Shown here piece after piece: positions 53,022 through 61,647 of a stretch of 64,000 nucleotides of DNA. This DNA is from JAVBMP01 sp031552195 (GTDB lineage Bacteria > Desulfobacterota > Desulfovibrionia > Desulfovibrionales > Desulfovibrionaceae). The notes below the pieces were generated by a model, which was not told the DNA's origin, ran no database searches, and saw only the letters and a program-made list of their open reading frames with translations. The stretch is from contig JAVBMT010000019.1 of NCBI GenBank assembly GCA_031552195.1, positions 1 through 64,000 of the forward strand, read 5' to 3'. The position numbers were made by a program, and so were the translations under genes. Every line of letters begins with the position of its first letter. Position 1 is the stretch's first letter.

Positions 53022-54221
53022 ATGCAGGTTAAAACTTACAGCGGGCCCAGCGCCAAAGCGGTGATGGACCAAATAAAGGCCGAACTCGGACCGGACGCCG
53101 TGATTCTTGAATCGCGCAACGGCAAAGAGAACGGCAAGCCGGTTGTGCGCATGACCGCCGCGCTGGAAAGGCCGGACTCAGCCACGGCAGCGAAAAGCCG
53201 GGCCGATGGCGGGGCGGACGGTTCCACCGGGCTTACAGCCGCGCGCGGGGCTAAAAACTACGCCGCCTGCTCGCAGGACGACCTCAGCCTGCTGGCCGCC
53301 AGGTTCAGCCAGCCGCAGGCCGAAAACGCCGTTGCGCCGCGCCAGGTTTTGCGCTGGCAGGAAGAATGGGGCAGCATCAAAAACCATATTTTCGCCCTGA
53401 TGAAACCGGCCATGAAGCTGGAGGCGCTTACCCCGCAGCAGCGCGTGAGCTTTGAATACCTGCGGAATGAAGGCGTAAGCGACCCGGTGCTGCTGGACTT
53501 TTACCGCCACCTGGCCGCCTCGCCCGGCGCTTCCATTACAGAACCCCTAAGCCGCCTGGTCGAGGTGCGGCCCTGGGGCTATGAAAACTGGCGCCACCGC
53601 GTCCACCTGATTACCGGTCCGTACGGGGCGGGAAAAACCAGCGCGGCGGTGCGCATGGCGCTTTACCTGCAAAAAAGCCGCCCCGGTTCGCGCCTTTGCC
53701 TGGTGAACGCCGACGCCGACCGAGGAGGAGGCCGCCTGCTGCTCAAGCACTACGCTGGCCTTTCCGATTTTCCGTACCGCGAGGCGGCTTCGCCCCTGGA
53801 CATGGCCGGCGTGATTTCGGAGATACGCAGCCAGGGTTTTGACAGGGTAATAGTGGACCTTCCGGCCCTGCCCAAAAACAAGACCCTGACCGCGCAGCTC
53901 GGCGCCCTGGGCCTGAACAGGAACGGGTATGACGCTATGGCGGCGCATGTCGTCGTTTCGCCGCATTATGACCATGAGGCGCTGGAAGGCATGCTCCCTA
54001 GGTATATGGCGGATATGGACTCCAGCCTGATCTGGAGCAAACTTGACGAGGCCGGAAAATACGCCGCCCTGCTGAACACGGCGGCCCAGGCCCGCTTGCC
54101 GGTTTCCTGCTTTTCTTTCGGGCCGGGTTTGCGCAACACCTTGCTTCCGGCCCAGAGCGCGACGCTCTGGCGTCTTGTTTTCAAGCACGAACTGCCCGCC
54201 CTGCCAGGCGGAGAACACTGA
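53022..54221 (+). CDS. flhF: Flagellar positioning GTPase FlhF
   Basis: SRP-type GTPase that sets flagellar number and place, 399 residues. The N-terminal B region starts MQVKTYSGPSAKAVMDQIKAELGPDAVILESRNGK. The NG domain has P-loop GPYGAGKTSAAVRMAL (from G199), LCLVNADADRGGG and VIVDLPALPKN. The usual DTAGR box is replaced by DLPAL, and TKLDE appears as WSKLDEAGKY, so GTP hydrolysis may be altered. Followed 50 bases later by flhG, its normal partner. Confidence 0.93.
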   Translation: MQVKTYSGPSAKAVMDQIKAELGPDAVILESRNGKENGKPVVRMTAALERPDSATAAKSRADGGADGSTGLTAARGAKNYAACSQDDLSLLAARFSQPQAENAVAPRQVLRWQEEWGSIKNHIFALMKPAMKLEALTPQQRVSFEYLRNEGVSDPVLLDFYRHLAASPGASITEPLSRLVEVRPWGYENWRHRVHLITGPYGAGKTSAAVRMALYLQKSRPGSRLCLVNADADRGGGRLLLKHYAGLSDFPYREAASPLDMAGVISEIRSQGFDRVIVDLPALPKNKTLTAQLGALGLNRNGYDAMAAHVVVSPHYDHEALEGMLPRYMADMDSSLIWSKLDEAGKYAALLNTAAQARLPVSCFSFGPGLRNTLLPAQSATLWRLVFKHELPALPGGEH

Positions 54222-54271
54222 GTTTAACAGGTTTGACCTTACCGGGGCTGTAAATTTCAAGGACTGGACTC

Positions 54272-55084
54272 ATGAGCAACTTACCTTTAGTGCTATCGGT
54301 TACTTCTGGCAAAGGCGGCGTCGGCAAAACGAACATCTCCGCCAACCTGGCCTATTGCCTGGCGGAGGCTGGGAAACGCGTGCTGCTGCTTGACGCCGAC
54401 CTCGGGCTGGCCAACGTGGACGTCGTTCTCGGCCTTACCCCCCAGTATAACCTGTTCCATCTTTTTCACGACGCCCTGCCGATAGAACAGATCATCACCG
54501 AAACGCCATACGGCTTCAAGATCCTTCCGGCCGCCTCCGGAGTGGCCGACATGCTGGATCTGGGAACCGGAGAAAAACTTGAGCTGCTTGAGGCCATGGA
54601 CACCCTGGAAGACCAGGTTGACTACATGATCGTCGACACAGGCGCGGGCATCAATGAAAACGTGCTTTATTTCAACCTTGCGGCGCAGGAAAGGATCGTC
54701 GTGCTCACCCCGGAACCGACCTCACTTACCGACGCCTACGCCCTTATCAAGGTTTTGAAGCAAAACCACGGGGTGGAACGTTTCAAGGTGCTGGTGAACA
54801 TGGCGGCCGATCCGAAAAGCGCCAAGGAAATATTTAAAAGCCTTTACACGGTCTGCGACCATTTTCTGGACGGAGTGTCGCTTGACCTGATCGGCATACT
54901 TCCGCGCGACCCGGCCATGCGCAAGGCGGTCATCAGGCAGGTTCCGCTTTGCCGGGCGGAGCCCGGCAGCCTGGCCTGCGCGGCGCTGCACAGGCTGGCC
55001 GAAGCCGTGCAGAAATGGGAAGTGCCAGACAACCTGGACGGCAATATCAAATTTTTCTGGAAGAGGCTGCTCTATCGTGACTAA
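54272..55084 (+). CDS. flhG: Flagellar number regulator FlhG (FleN, MinD-like ATPase)
   Basis: ParA/MinD-type ATPase of 270 residues that limits flagellar number together with FlhF. The deviant Walker A is SVTSGKGGVGKTNISANLAY, then VLLLDADLGLANVDVVLGL and YMIVDTGAGINENVLYF. AAGGA lies nine bases before the ATG. Its end overlaps fliA by eight bases. In Desulfovibrio relatives the same flhF-flhG-fliA order is seen. Confidence 0.94.
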   Translation: MSNLPLVLSVTSGKGGVGKTNISANLAYCLAEAGKRVLLLDADLGLANVDVVLGLTPQYNLFHLFHDALPIEQIITETPYGFKILPAASGVADMLDLGTGEKLELLEAMDTLEDQVDYMIVDTGAGINENVLYFNLAAQERIVVLTPEPTSLTDAYALIKVLKQNHGVERFKVLVNMAADPKSAKEIFKSLYTVCDHFLDGVSLDLIGILPRDPAMRKAVIRQVPLCRAEPGSLACAALHRLAEAVQKWEVPDNLDGNIKFFWKRLLYRD

Positions 55085-55856
55085 AAACTCCGCGCGGTCA
55101 GATGGGGCTTTGCCCCCGTGGGAAGCGCTCGACGCGGGTCTTACCGCGTGGGAGGACTTTTCGCACGCGGATAAAGAAAAAATAGTGCGCCATTTCGCGC
55201 CCAAGGTAAAATACCTGGCCGGGAGGCTGAAAACCCGCCTGCCCAAAAACATTGAAATAAACGAACTTGTAAGCTCCGGCACCCTGGGCCTTATGGAGGC
55301 TTTCAAGAAATTCAAGCCGCAGTTGGGCATAAAATTCGACACATACGCCGAAAGCCGCATAAAAGGCGCCATGCTTGACGATTTGCGCCGCCTGGACTGG
55401 TTCCCGCGCTCGCTGCGCCAGCGGGTGCGCCAGGTCAGCGAAGCCACGCAGGCGCTTGAGCACAGCCTGTGCCGCCAGCCTACCGAGGCGGAACTGGCCG
55501 CGCATATGAACATCTCGGAAAAAGAGGTGCGCGAAGGCATGGAAGCCTTGCAAAACCAGCTCTGCCTGTCTATTGACGCAATGGAGGAAGGCCTGGGCCA
55601 GACTGAAGAGCGGCATGAAAACGAACCCTTCTCCTACACCGCCTCGCAGGAGCTTATCGGGAAGGTGTCAGGCCTGATAGACCAATTGACACCTCGCGAA
55701 AAGTTGGTATTGTCGCTGTATTATACTGATGAGCTAAATATGCGGGAAACAGCCGAGGTAATGGGAATTACCGAAGGCCGTGTCTCTCAATTGCGCAGCC
55801 AGGCCCTGGAACGGCTGCGCAAAGACTTTGCCGCAGCCTACGGGGCTATAGGCTGA
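55077..55856 (+). CDS. fliA: Flagellar sigma factor FliA (sigma-28)
   Basis: RNA polymerase sigma factor for late flagellar genes, 259 residues, starting with GTG inside the end of flhG. Region 2 contains ELVSSGTLGLMEAFKKF and FDTYAESRIKGAMLDDLR; region 3 has AELAAHMNISEKEV; region 4 has LTPREKLVLSLYYTDELNMRETAEVMGITEGRVSQLRSQALERL. All are typical of the sigma-28 group. The overlap implies translational coupling to flhG. Confidence 0.95.
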   Translation: MTKNSARSDGALPPWEALDAGLTAWEDFSHADKEKIVRHFAPKVKYLAGRLKTRLPKNIEINELVSSGTLGLMEAFKKFKPQLGIKFDTYAESRIKGAMLDDLRRLDWFPRSLRQRVRQVSEATQALEHSLCRQPTEAELAAHMNISEKEVREGMEALQNQLCLSIDAMEEGLGQTEERHENEPFSYTASQELIGKVSGLIDQLTPREKLVLSLYYTDELNMRETAEVMGITEGRVSQLRSQALERLRKDFAAAYGAIG

Positions 55857-55946
55857 TTATATCTTACACCATAACGCGTTTAAAATTCCCTTGCCGCCAA
55901 GGCGGCCGGAATGTGCGTAAATTTCAATTGACCGTAAGGAGCGAAC

Positions 55947-56327
55947 ATGCCTTTTAATCCTAATATGAGAGTACTTGTGGTGGATGATTTTTCCACCATG
56001 CGCCGCATCATTAAAAATATTCTGCGCCAGATCGGGTTTACCGACATCGTTGAAGCTGACGACGGCTCCACCGCCTGGGAAGTCCTGAACAAAGACAAAA
56101 TCGAGTTCGTCATTTCCGACTGGAACATGCCTATCATGACCGGCATTGAATTGCTGCGCAAAGTGCGCGCCAGCGAAGAATTTTCCGACATGCCCTTCCT
56201 CATGGTCACGGCGGAGGCCCAGCAGGAAAACATTATAGAGGCCGTGCAGGCCAAGGTGTCGAACTACATAGTCAAACCCTTTACGGCTGAAACCCTGAAA
56301 CAGAAAATCGACAAGATATTTCCCTAG
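55947..56327 (+). CDS. cheY: Chemotaxis response regulator CheY
   Basis: Single-domain receiver of 126 residues that binds the flagellar switch when phosphorylated. It shows LVVDDFSTMRRIIKNILRQIGF (acidic pocket), FVISDWNMPIMTG with the phosphorylated D58, the threonine in FLMVTAEAQ and YIVKPFTAE with the conserved lysine. An excellent AAGGAG site lies upstream. Its place in the flagellar run supports CheY over an unrelated receiver. Confidence 0.95.
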   Translation: MPFNPNMRVLVVDDFSTMRRIIKNILRQIGFTDIVEADDGSTAWEVLNKDKIEFVISDWNMPIMTGIELLRKVRASEEFSDMPFLMVTAEAQQENIIEAVQAKVSNYIVKPFTAETLKQKIDKIFP

Positions 56328-56720
56328 CGCCTTTTGGCTTTGGCGTTTTACGCCGCGCAAACCGCCGTTAGTGACGAACGCGCGGCTTTTGCCGGATATT
56401 CCGCCGTTAAAGCTTAACCGGGGCAGATTTCGCCGCCGGCCCACAGCCGCCAGACCGGGAAAGGTATTTTAAGCCGTCGCGCTGGAAAAAGTTCGCCCCG
56501 TGAAAGTTCACCCGGAAAAAGTTCACCCGGAAAAATTCACCCGGACGGCGGCGCGGCGGACCAAACCAAGCGCCCCGAATTTTTCGCCGCTCGCGCTTTT
56601 CCGCGCAGGATAACGCTCCCCATGCCGTTGCGGATAATTTCGCCACAGGGCTTGGGGAGCATTTTAACATTCACCCCCTGGCGTTTGCCTGCAACCTGAA
56701 AAAAACTGAACGGCAACGGC
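56328..56720. other. Intergenic between cheY and fliL
   Basis: About 390 bases with no supported gene on the plus strand. It contains the 15-bp tandem repeats at 56491-56545. A minus-strand ORF (56407-56670) translates the repeats into xxNFx pentapeptides, but it has no clear ribosome binding site. Confidence 0.5.
56491..56545. repeat. 15-bp tandem direct repeats upstream of fliL
   Basis: Unit GTTCACCCGGAAAAA occurs exactly at 56506-56520 and 56521-56535. A partial copy follows (56536-56545) and a degenerate one precedes (56491-56505). The 15-base period equals five codons. Confidence 0.85.
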
Positions 56721-57434
56721 ATGACTACTGAAAACGACGCTTCCGCTGAGCAGCAGAAAAAAAAGACCGGCAAGGTGGAACTTGACCTTGACGACGCCCC
56801 TTTTCTTGAAGAAGAGCTGGAGGAAGAAAAGTCAAAAGCCGCCGAGCCGGAAGAAAAAACCGAAGAAAAAACTGAAGAGGCCAAACCTGAGCCGGCCGGC
56901 GGAAAAACCGGGCTGCTGGACAAACTGAAAGAGCGGAAAAAACTTGTCATGCTGGCCGGAGCCGGTTTGCTTGTCGTTATTGCCGCCGCAGTGGGCGTCG
57001 CGCTCATGCTGGGCGGGCGGACGCAGGACGCCCCGCCTCCTCCGCCGCAGGAAGAAAAGGCGCCGCCGCCCAAGCCGCCGGTTGTCGTTGTGGTCGACAA
57101 CGCGCCCAAAGAAGCGCCCGCGCAAGCCCCGCTCTATACCATAAACTGGGAACCTTTCCTGGTTGAAGTGAAAGACAACGAAGGCGGCATTCACCTTCTG
57201 GACGTAAAATTCACCTTCACTACGGACGACAACCCGGTTTACGTTGAAATGGATAACAAAACCAGGATCATGCGCGACAGCGTGTTCTATTTCATGCGCA
57301 ACCGGTCTTACGACCTCTTGATTGACAGCTCTAAATTGCAGGACTTTAAAGACGGGGTCGCCAAGGTGCTCAACGACAACATCAACAACGGCGAACTCAA
57401 AACCGTTCTTATCGACCATTACCGTGTGCGCTGA
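56721..57434 (+). CDS. fliL: Flagellar basal body-associated protein FliL
   Basis: Inner-membrane protein that supports the flagellar motor stators, 237 residues, longer than usual because of an acidic N-terminal region. Residues 1-72 are cytoplasmic and rich in Glu/Lys. One transmembrane helix follows (LVMLAGAGLLVVIAAAVGVA, about 74-95), then a Pro-rich linker (PPPPPQEEKAPPPKPP). The C-terminal FliL domain (about 135-237) ends ...LKTVLIDHYRVR. Weak ribosome binding site. The acidic tail is the unusual part. Confidence 0.88.
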   Translation: MTTENDASAEQQKKKTGKVELDLDDAPFLEEELEEEKSKAAEPEEKTEEKTEEAKPEPAGGKTGLLDKLKERKKLVMLAGAGLLVVIAAAVGVALMLGGRTQDAPPPPPQEEKAPPPKPPVVVVVDNAPKEAPAQAPLYTINWEPFLVEVKDNEGGIHLLDVKFTFTTDDNPVYVEMDNKTRIMRDSVFYFMRNRSYDLLIDSSKLQDFKDGVAKVLNDNINNGELKTVLIDHYRVR

Positions 57435-57500
57435 GCATCCGGGCCGGCTTACTCGCCCGCTCGCCGCCCGTTATGGCTAAGGCCTGGCGAATCAACATTT

Positions 57501-59084
57501 TCAAGGCGTAGTTATACTGCCTTTAAGGCGGAGAATTCCCAGCCTGAGCAAGATCAGGCAGCCCGCCAGATACAGCCCGCCAGCCGCCGGAATGAGCAGG
57601 GCAAGACGGAAAAAGAGCGAAAAAGACGCAAGGCGGGGCAAAGCCAGGTAAAGGCCCAGGCCCATAACCATGCTTAGCAGCGACGCGAACAGGAACGCGC
57701 GCGGAAACGCAAGAGGCGCGAACTTTCCACCGAACCGGCGAAGGGCCGAACTCATAAAAAATCCAAGCAGCAGCATATTGAGCCAGGTTCCGCAAACCAC
57801 GCCCCACGCCACTCCCTCCACTCCATAAAGGCTGGACAGCCAGGCTCCAGCCACGACCGTGCAAAACAACCCGCCCAGCGTGGCGTACATCCCCAAGCGT
57901 TCCCCGTTCAAGGCCGAAAGGGCTGAAAGTAACGGACGGCATAGAGAAGCCGCCGGAAGGCCAAGCGCATACACGGTCAAAACCCGCCCGGTGATTTCAA
58001 CCGCCTGCGGCCCGAAAGCTCCGTGACCGAACAGCAATTCAACAACGGGGGCGGCCAGCACGGCCAGCCCGACCGCTGCCGGAAGGCTGAAAACCCAGGC
58101 CAGGGCCAGCCCTTCTCCGAGCGTCCTATTAAAATCAGCCAGCAATTTCGCGCTTTCTTCAGGCGCCTCTTTCCGGCTGCCCGCCAGTTCGGCCCCCGAT
58201 ACTGAAAGATCGGGCAACGCCGCCAGCCCGACGGCTACGCCCACCAGCCCCAAAGGAAGTTCAAAAAGCCTTTCGGCGAAATAAAGCGCGGCAACGCTGC
58301 CTTCCGCCAGAAACGAAGCCAGCAGGGTGGCGGCCAGAACCGCCAGTTGCTGCCCGCCTGAACCCACAAAAATGGAAGGAGCGCGCCGCAAGAAATTCCG
58401 GCAGCCTTCGGAAAAAGGCGCCAGCCGTCCGAAAAAACGGAAACCTTTGCCGTACAGGCCGGGAATCTGGCTTATCAACTGTGACGCGCCGCCCAGAAGC
58501 ACCCCCAGCGCCAGCCACCGGACCGTGAAAAGCTCGCTTCCAGGCCCTCCGCCGCTTACGCCCATGCAATACAATACAAAAATGACGCCAAGCATGCCTA
58601 TGTTGAAACAGGCCGAGCTTACGGCAGGCCTGCGGTATTCGCCCAGCCCCAGCCATATTCCGCTCAGAACGGCGGCGGCGGCGGCCAGAGGCAGATACCA
58701 GAGGCAAAGCTTGAGCAGTTCAGCGCCAAGAGATAATGACTCCGGCTTGGAAACGAAGCCTGGGGCTAGCGCGATATAAAGAGGCTTGGCGAAAAAAAAG
58801 GCCGCCAGGGCGAGAGCGGTGAAGATGGCGGTAAGGCTGAACAGCGCGCAACGGCTGAAAGACATGCTCCGTGCGCCCTGCCGCGTGAAAACCGGAACAA
58901 AGGCCAAGGCGACCGCCCCTTCCGCAAAAAGGCGGCGGAAAAAATTGGGAACGCGAAATGCCGCCAGAAAACAGTCCGCAATCCAGGAATTGCCCAGCAG
59001 CCAGGCAAGGGCCGCATCACGCCCGAAAGCCAGTATTCTGGAAAACAGGGCCCCACCCGCCATGAGCAGGCCGCCTGCGGACAT
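57501..59084 (-). CDS. murJ: Lipid II flippase MurJ (MviN)
   Basis: Moves the peptidoglycan precursor lipid II across the inner membrane, 527 residues with 14 predicted helices. The N-terminal signature is LFSRILAFGRDAALAWLLG, followed by FRVPNFFRRLFAEGAVALAFVPVF, which carries the conserved charged residues of helix 2. Further family stretches are APFSEGCRNFLRRAPSIFVGSGGQQLAVL and RPLLSALSALNGERLGMY. Last gene of the minus-strand run thrC-glxK-rnr-murJ, 106 bases after rnr. Confidence 0.94.
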   Translation of the reverse strand: MSAGGLLMAGGALFSRILAFGRDAALAWLLGNSWIADCFLAAFRVPNFFRRLFAEGAVALAFVPVFTRQGARSMSFSRCALFSLTAIFTALALAAFFFAKPLYIALAPGFVSKPESLSLGAELLKLCLWYLPLAAAAAVLSGIWLGLGEYRRPAVSSACFNIGMLGVIFVLYCMGVSGGGPGSELFTVRWLALGVLLGGASQLISQIPGLYGKGFRFFGRLAPFSEGCRNFLRRAPSIFVGSGGQQLAVLAATLLASFLAEGSVAALYFAERLFELPLGLVGVAVGLAALPDLSVSGAELAGSRKEAPEESAKLLADFNRTLGEGLALAWVFSLPAAVGLAVLAAPVVELLFGHGAFGPQAVEITGRVLTVYALGLPAASLCRPLLSALSALNGERLGMYATLGGLFCTVVAGAWLSSLYGVEGVAWGVVCGTWLNMLLLGFFMSSALRRFGGKFAPLAFPRAFLFASLLSMVMGLGLYLALPRLASFSLFFRLALLIPAAGGLYLAGCLILLRLGILRLKGSITTP

Positions 59085-59190
59085 TTTGCTCTTGTTGCCG
59101 ATAACCGCTCCGGTGAAGCCTCTTAACGCGGCTGTTGCAAAGTGGAAAATTCTCCGGCGGGCGCGTAACGCGAACCGCGCGGGCGCTATC

Positions 59191-61647
59191 TCACGCGCGG
59201 GGCGTCCTGCGGCTTGTCGTCAGGCCCCGCGTTTTCTTCAGGCGCGGTTTTTTCCCGTTGCGCCCTCTTCTTTCTCCGCTTCCGTCCGCACGGCCTGCAT
59301 CCGGGCCGGAACGTCCACGCCGCCCGGCCGGGACCGGGCCTTTGCGGCCCTTTTCGTTTTCCGCCAGGGCGAATGTAATTTCCCGCCTTTCCACGTCAAC
59401 TTCGTTCAAAACCACCCGCACCCGCGCCCCCAGGCGAAAAACGCGGCCTTCGCGCAATCCGTAAAGTTCGTTGCGCTCCAGGTCATGCGCATAACGGTCG
59501 TCAAGCAGGGAATCAAGGCGCACCATGCCTTCAACCGCCATGTTCTCCACCTCGACGAAAAAGCCGTAGTCCGACACGCCGGAAATGACGGCGTTGAATT
59601 TTTCCCCGATGCGTCCGCGCAAAAACAAAGCCGCGCAAACTCGTTCAATTTCGCGCTCCGCTTCCGTAGCTTTGCGTTCGCTGGCGTTCACGCTTTCGCC
59701 TGTTGCGGCCACACCTTCATAGCCCGGGCCGGAACGCCCCTCCAATTGCGCCTTAAGGGCGCGGTGGGTCAGCAGGTCGGCATAGCGCCTTATGGGCGAG
59801 GTAAAATGGCAGTAGCACTCCGAAGCCAGCCCGAAGTGCCCGGAAGGTTCCGGGCTGTAACGGGCCTGCATCATGGCGCGCAAAACGAGGCGGCTGACTA
59901 TGAACGCTTCCGGCGTCAGGCTGGCCGCGCTGAGAATTCCGCGCAGGTGGCCTGCCGTGGGCACGGCGGGAAGTTCTTTAAGCCGCGCGGCGGCTTCCGC
60001 CCCGAAAGTCGTGTTCAAAAGGCTCTTTACCAGGCTTGACAGCTTGTCCGGATCCGGGGCGGGGTGAACGCGGTAAAGGTGATTGACGCCGCTGTCGCGC
60101 AGGCGGCGGGCCACCGCTTCGTTCGCCGCAACCATGAAAGCTTCTATCAGGCGGTGCGAAAAAAGGTGTTCGCGGTGCGCCATCCCTATAACCCTGCCGT
60201 CTACGTCAACCTCCACCCCGGCCTCCGGCAGTTCAAAGTCGAGGTTTCCTGCCTGGTTACGCCGCTCTATGCACAAACCGGCCAGCACGGCGGCCTGGCG
60301 CAGCATAGACTGATGCGCCGCCAGCCTTTCAGGCAACCCCGCCTCGCCGTCTATGACGGCCTGAGCCTCGTCATAGGTCAGGCGTCCTCGGCTGATGATA
60401 AGGGCTGGATAAAAGCGCGCGGCTCCCGGTTCCCCGGCCGGGGAAAAATCAAGTTCCGCAACCATGGCCAGACGCGGCCTTCCTTCATTCAGACTGCACA
60501 GGCCGTTGGAAAGACGGCGCGGCAGCATAGGCTCCACCGAAGCCGGGAAATAATAGGAATTGCCGCGCGCCAGGGCTTCGCGGTCCATGCCAGAACCGGG
60601 CCGCACGTAATGCGCCACGTCGGCAATGGCCACCAGCAGGGTGAAGCCGGAAGGAGAGGCGGAAACATGAATGGCGTCGTCAAAATCTCTGGCGTCCGCT
60701 CCGTCTATGGTGATGAAGGGAATATCGCGCGAATCGCGGCGCTTGCCGCCAAGTTCGGCGGCTATTTCCTCCGGAGAGGGATCCACCGGCAAAAGGGCGG
60801 CCTCGTCTTCCACTTCCGCGGGAAAAGCTGTGGGAATATCGTAAGAGGCCTTCACCAGCCTTTCTTGCAGCGCGAGGCTTTCTTCCGCGCCCAGGTTGGC
60901 CGTCGCCGCTCCGCGCAGCAGGCTGGAAACGGAACCGGCCTCCGGCGGCAAAGGCCGGGCCAACAGCACCTGGCCTGCCTGAACCTCTTCAGCCAGGCTG
61001 GAAACGTCCACCAGCATGACGAAGCCGAAGCGGGAATCAAGGGGGCGGGCTATCCAGGCTTTATTTTCCGAAGCGCCGGGATTGAAATCATTCTCATTGC
61101 CTCCGTAGTCGGTGCGGTTCGGACGGTGCAGCACCCGCACGGGCACCTCCTTGGCCGCGCGCTCCAGCACCTCTATGATCCGCCCTTCCGGATTTTTGCC
61201 GCGCCGGTCGGGGAAAACGACGGCCCGCACCCGGTCGCCCGGCCAGGCCCCGCCAAGATTTTCCGGGTGGACGTAAACGTCTGGCTCGTTCCCGCGCGGA
61301 GCGCGCGCGTTCTTCCCTCTTATTACTTCTTTCGAAGCCATCCGCTCGGGCAAAATAAATCCGGCCCCGGCCCTCTGGATAGAAAGCTTTCCGATAACTT
61401 GGCGCAAGCGCTCGGAAGAAGCGTAAAACCGGCCTTTAAGGCGTAAAATCTTTCCGGAGTCGCGCAGATTCTCCAGCACCGTCTCCACCCTTTTGCCATG
61501 CTTGCGGCCAAGCCCCAGCCCATGCAGCAGGTCGTCCAGGCGCAAGGGGCCGTTGCCGGCGTTCAGGGTTTGCAGCACGGCGGCGGACAGCTCTGATTCG
61601 CTGTAATCTCCGGCATAAGTGGCTCCGGACGGCCTGTTTTTCTTCAT
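59191..61647 (-). CDS. rnr: Ribonuclease R (RNase II/VacB family)
   Basis: Processive 3'-5' exoribonuclease, 818 residues from ATG 61647, which overlaps the glycerate kinase stop and has GGAG upstream. An N-terminal winged-helix region (ESELSAAVLQTLNAGNGPLRLDDLL) is followed by cold-shock domains. The RNB catalytic domain has ITIDGADARDFDDAIHVS with the metal-binding aspartates; later marks are LFSHRLIEAFMVAANEAVA and HFTSPIRRYADLLTHRAL. An S1 domain (FNAVISGVSDYGFFVEVENMAVEG) follows, then a basic tail rich in Arg, Gly and Lys. Length and the N-terminal helix-turn-helix favour RNase R over RNase II. Confidence 0.95.
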   Translation of the reverse strand: MKKNRPSGATYAGDYSESELSAAVLQTLNAGNGPLRLDDLLHGLGLGRKHGKRVETVLENLRDSGKILRLKGRFYASSERLRQVIGKLSIQRAGAGFILPERMASKEVIRGKNARAPRGNEPDVYVHPENLGGAWPGDRVRAVVFPDRRGKNPEGRIIEVLERAAKEVPVRVLHRPNRTDYGGNENDFNPGASENKAWIARPLDSRFGFVMLVDVSSLAEEVQAGQVLLARPLPPEAGSVSSLLRGAATANLGAEESLALQERLVKASYDIPTAFPAEVEDEAALLPVDPSPEEIAAELGGKRRDSRDIPFITIDGADARDFDDAIHVSASPSGFTLLVAIADVAHYVRPGSGMDREALARGNSYYFPASVEPMLPRRLSNGLCSLNEGRPRLAMVAELDFSPAGEPGAARFYPALIISRGRLTYDEAQAVIDGEAGLPERLAAHQSMLRQAAVLAGLCIERRNQAGNLDFELPEAGVEVDVDGRVIGMAHREHLFSHRLIEAFMVAANEAVARRLRDSGVNHLYRVHPAPDPDKLSSLVKSLLNTTFGAEAAARLKELPAVPTAGHLRGILSAASLTPEAFIVSRLVLRAMMQARYSPEPSGHFGLASECYCHFTSPIRRYADLLTHRALKAQLEGRSGPGYEGVAATGESVNASERKATEAEREIERVCAALFLRGRIGEKFNAVISGVSDYGFFVEVENMAVEGMVRLDSLLDDRYAHDLERNELYGLREGRVFRLGARVRVVLNEVDVERREITFALAENEKGRKGPVPAGRRGRSGPDAGRADGSGERRGRNGKKPRLKKTRGLTTSRRTPRA

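Noticed and set aside
59191..61446. Long plus-strand ORFs opposite rnr
   Set aside because: Shadows of the conserved rnr frame, without family motifs.
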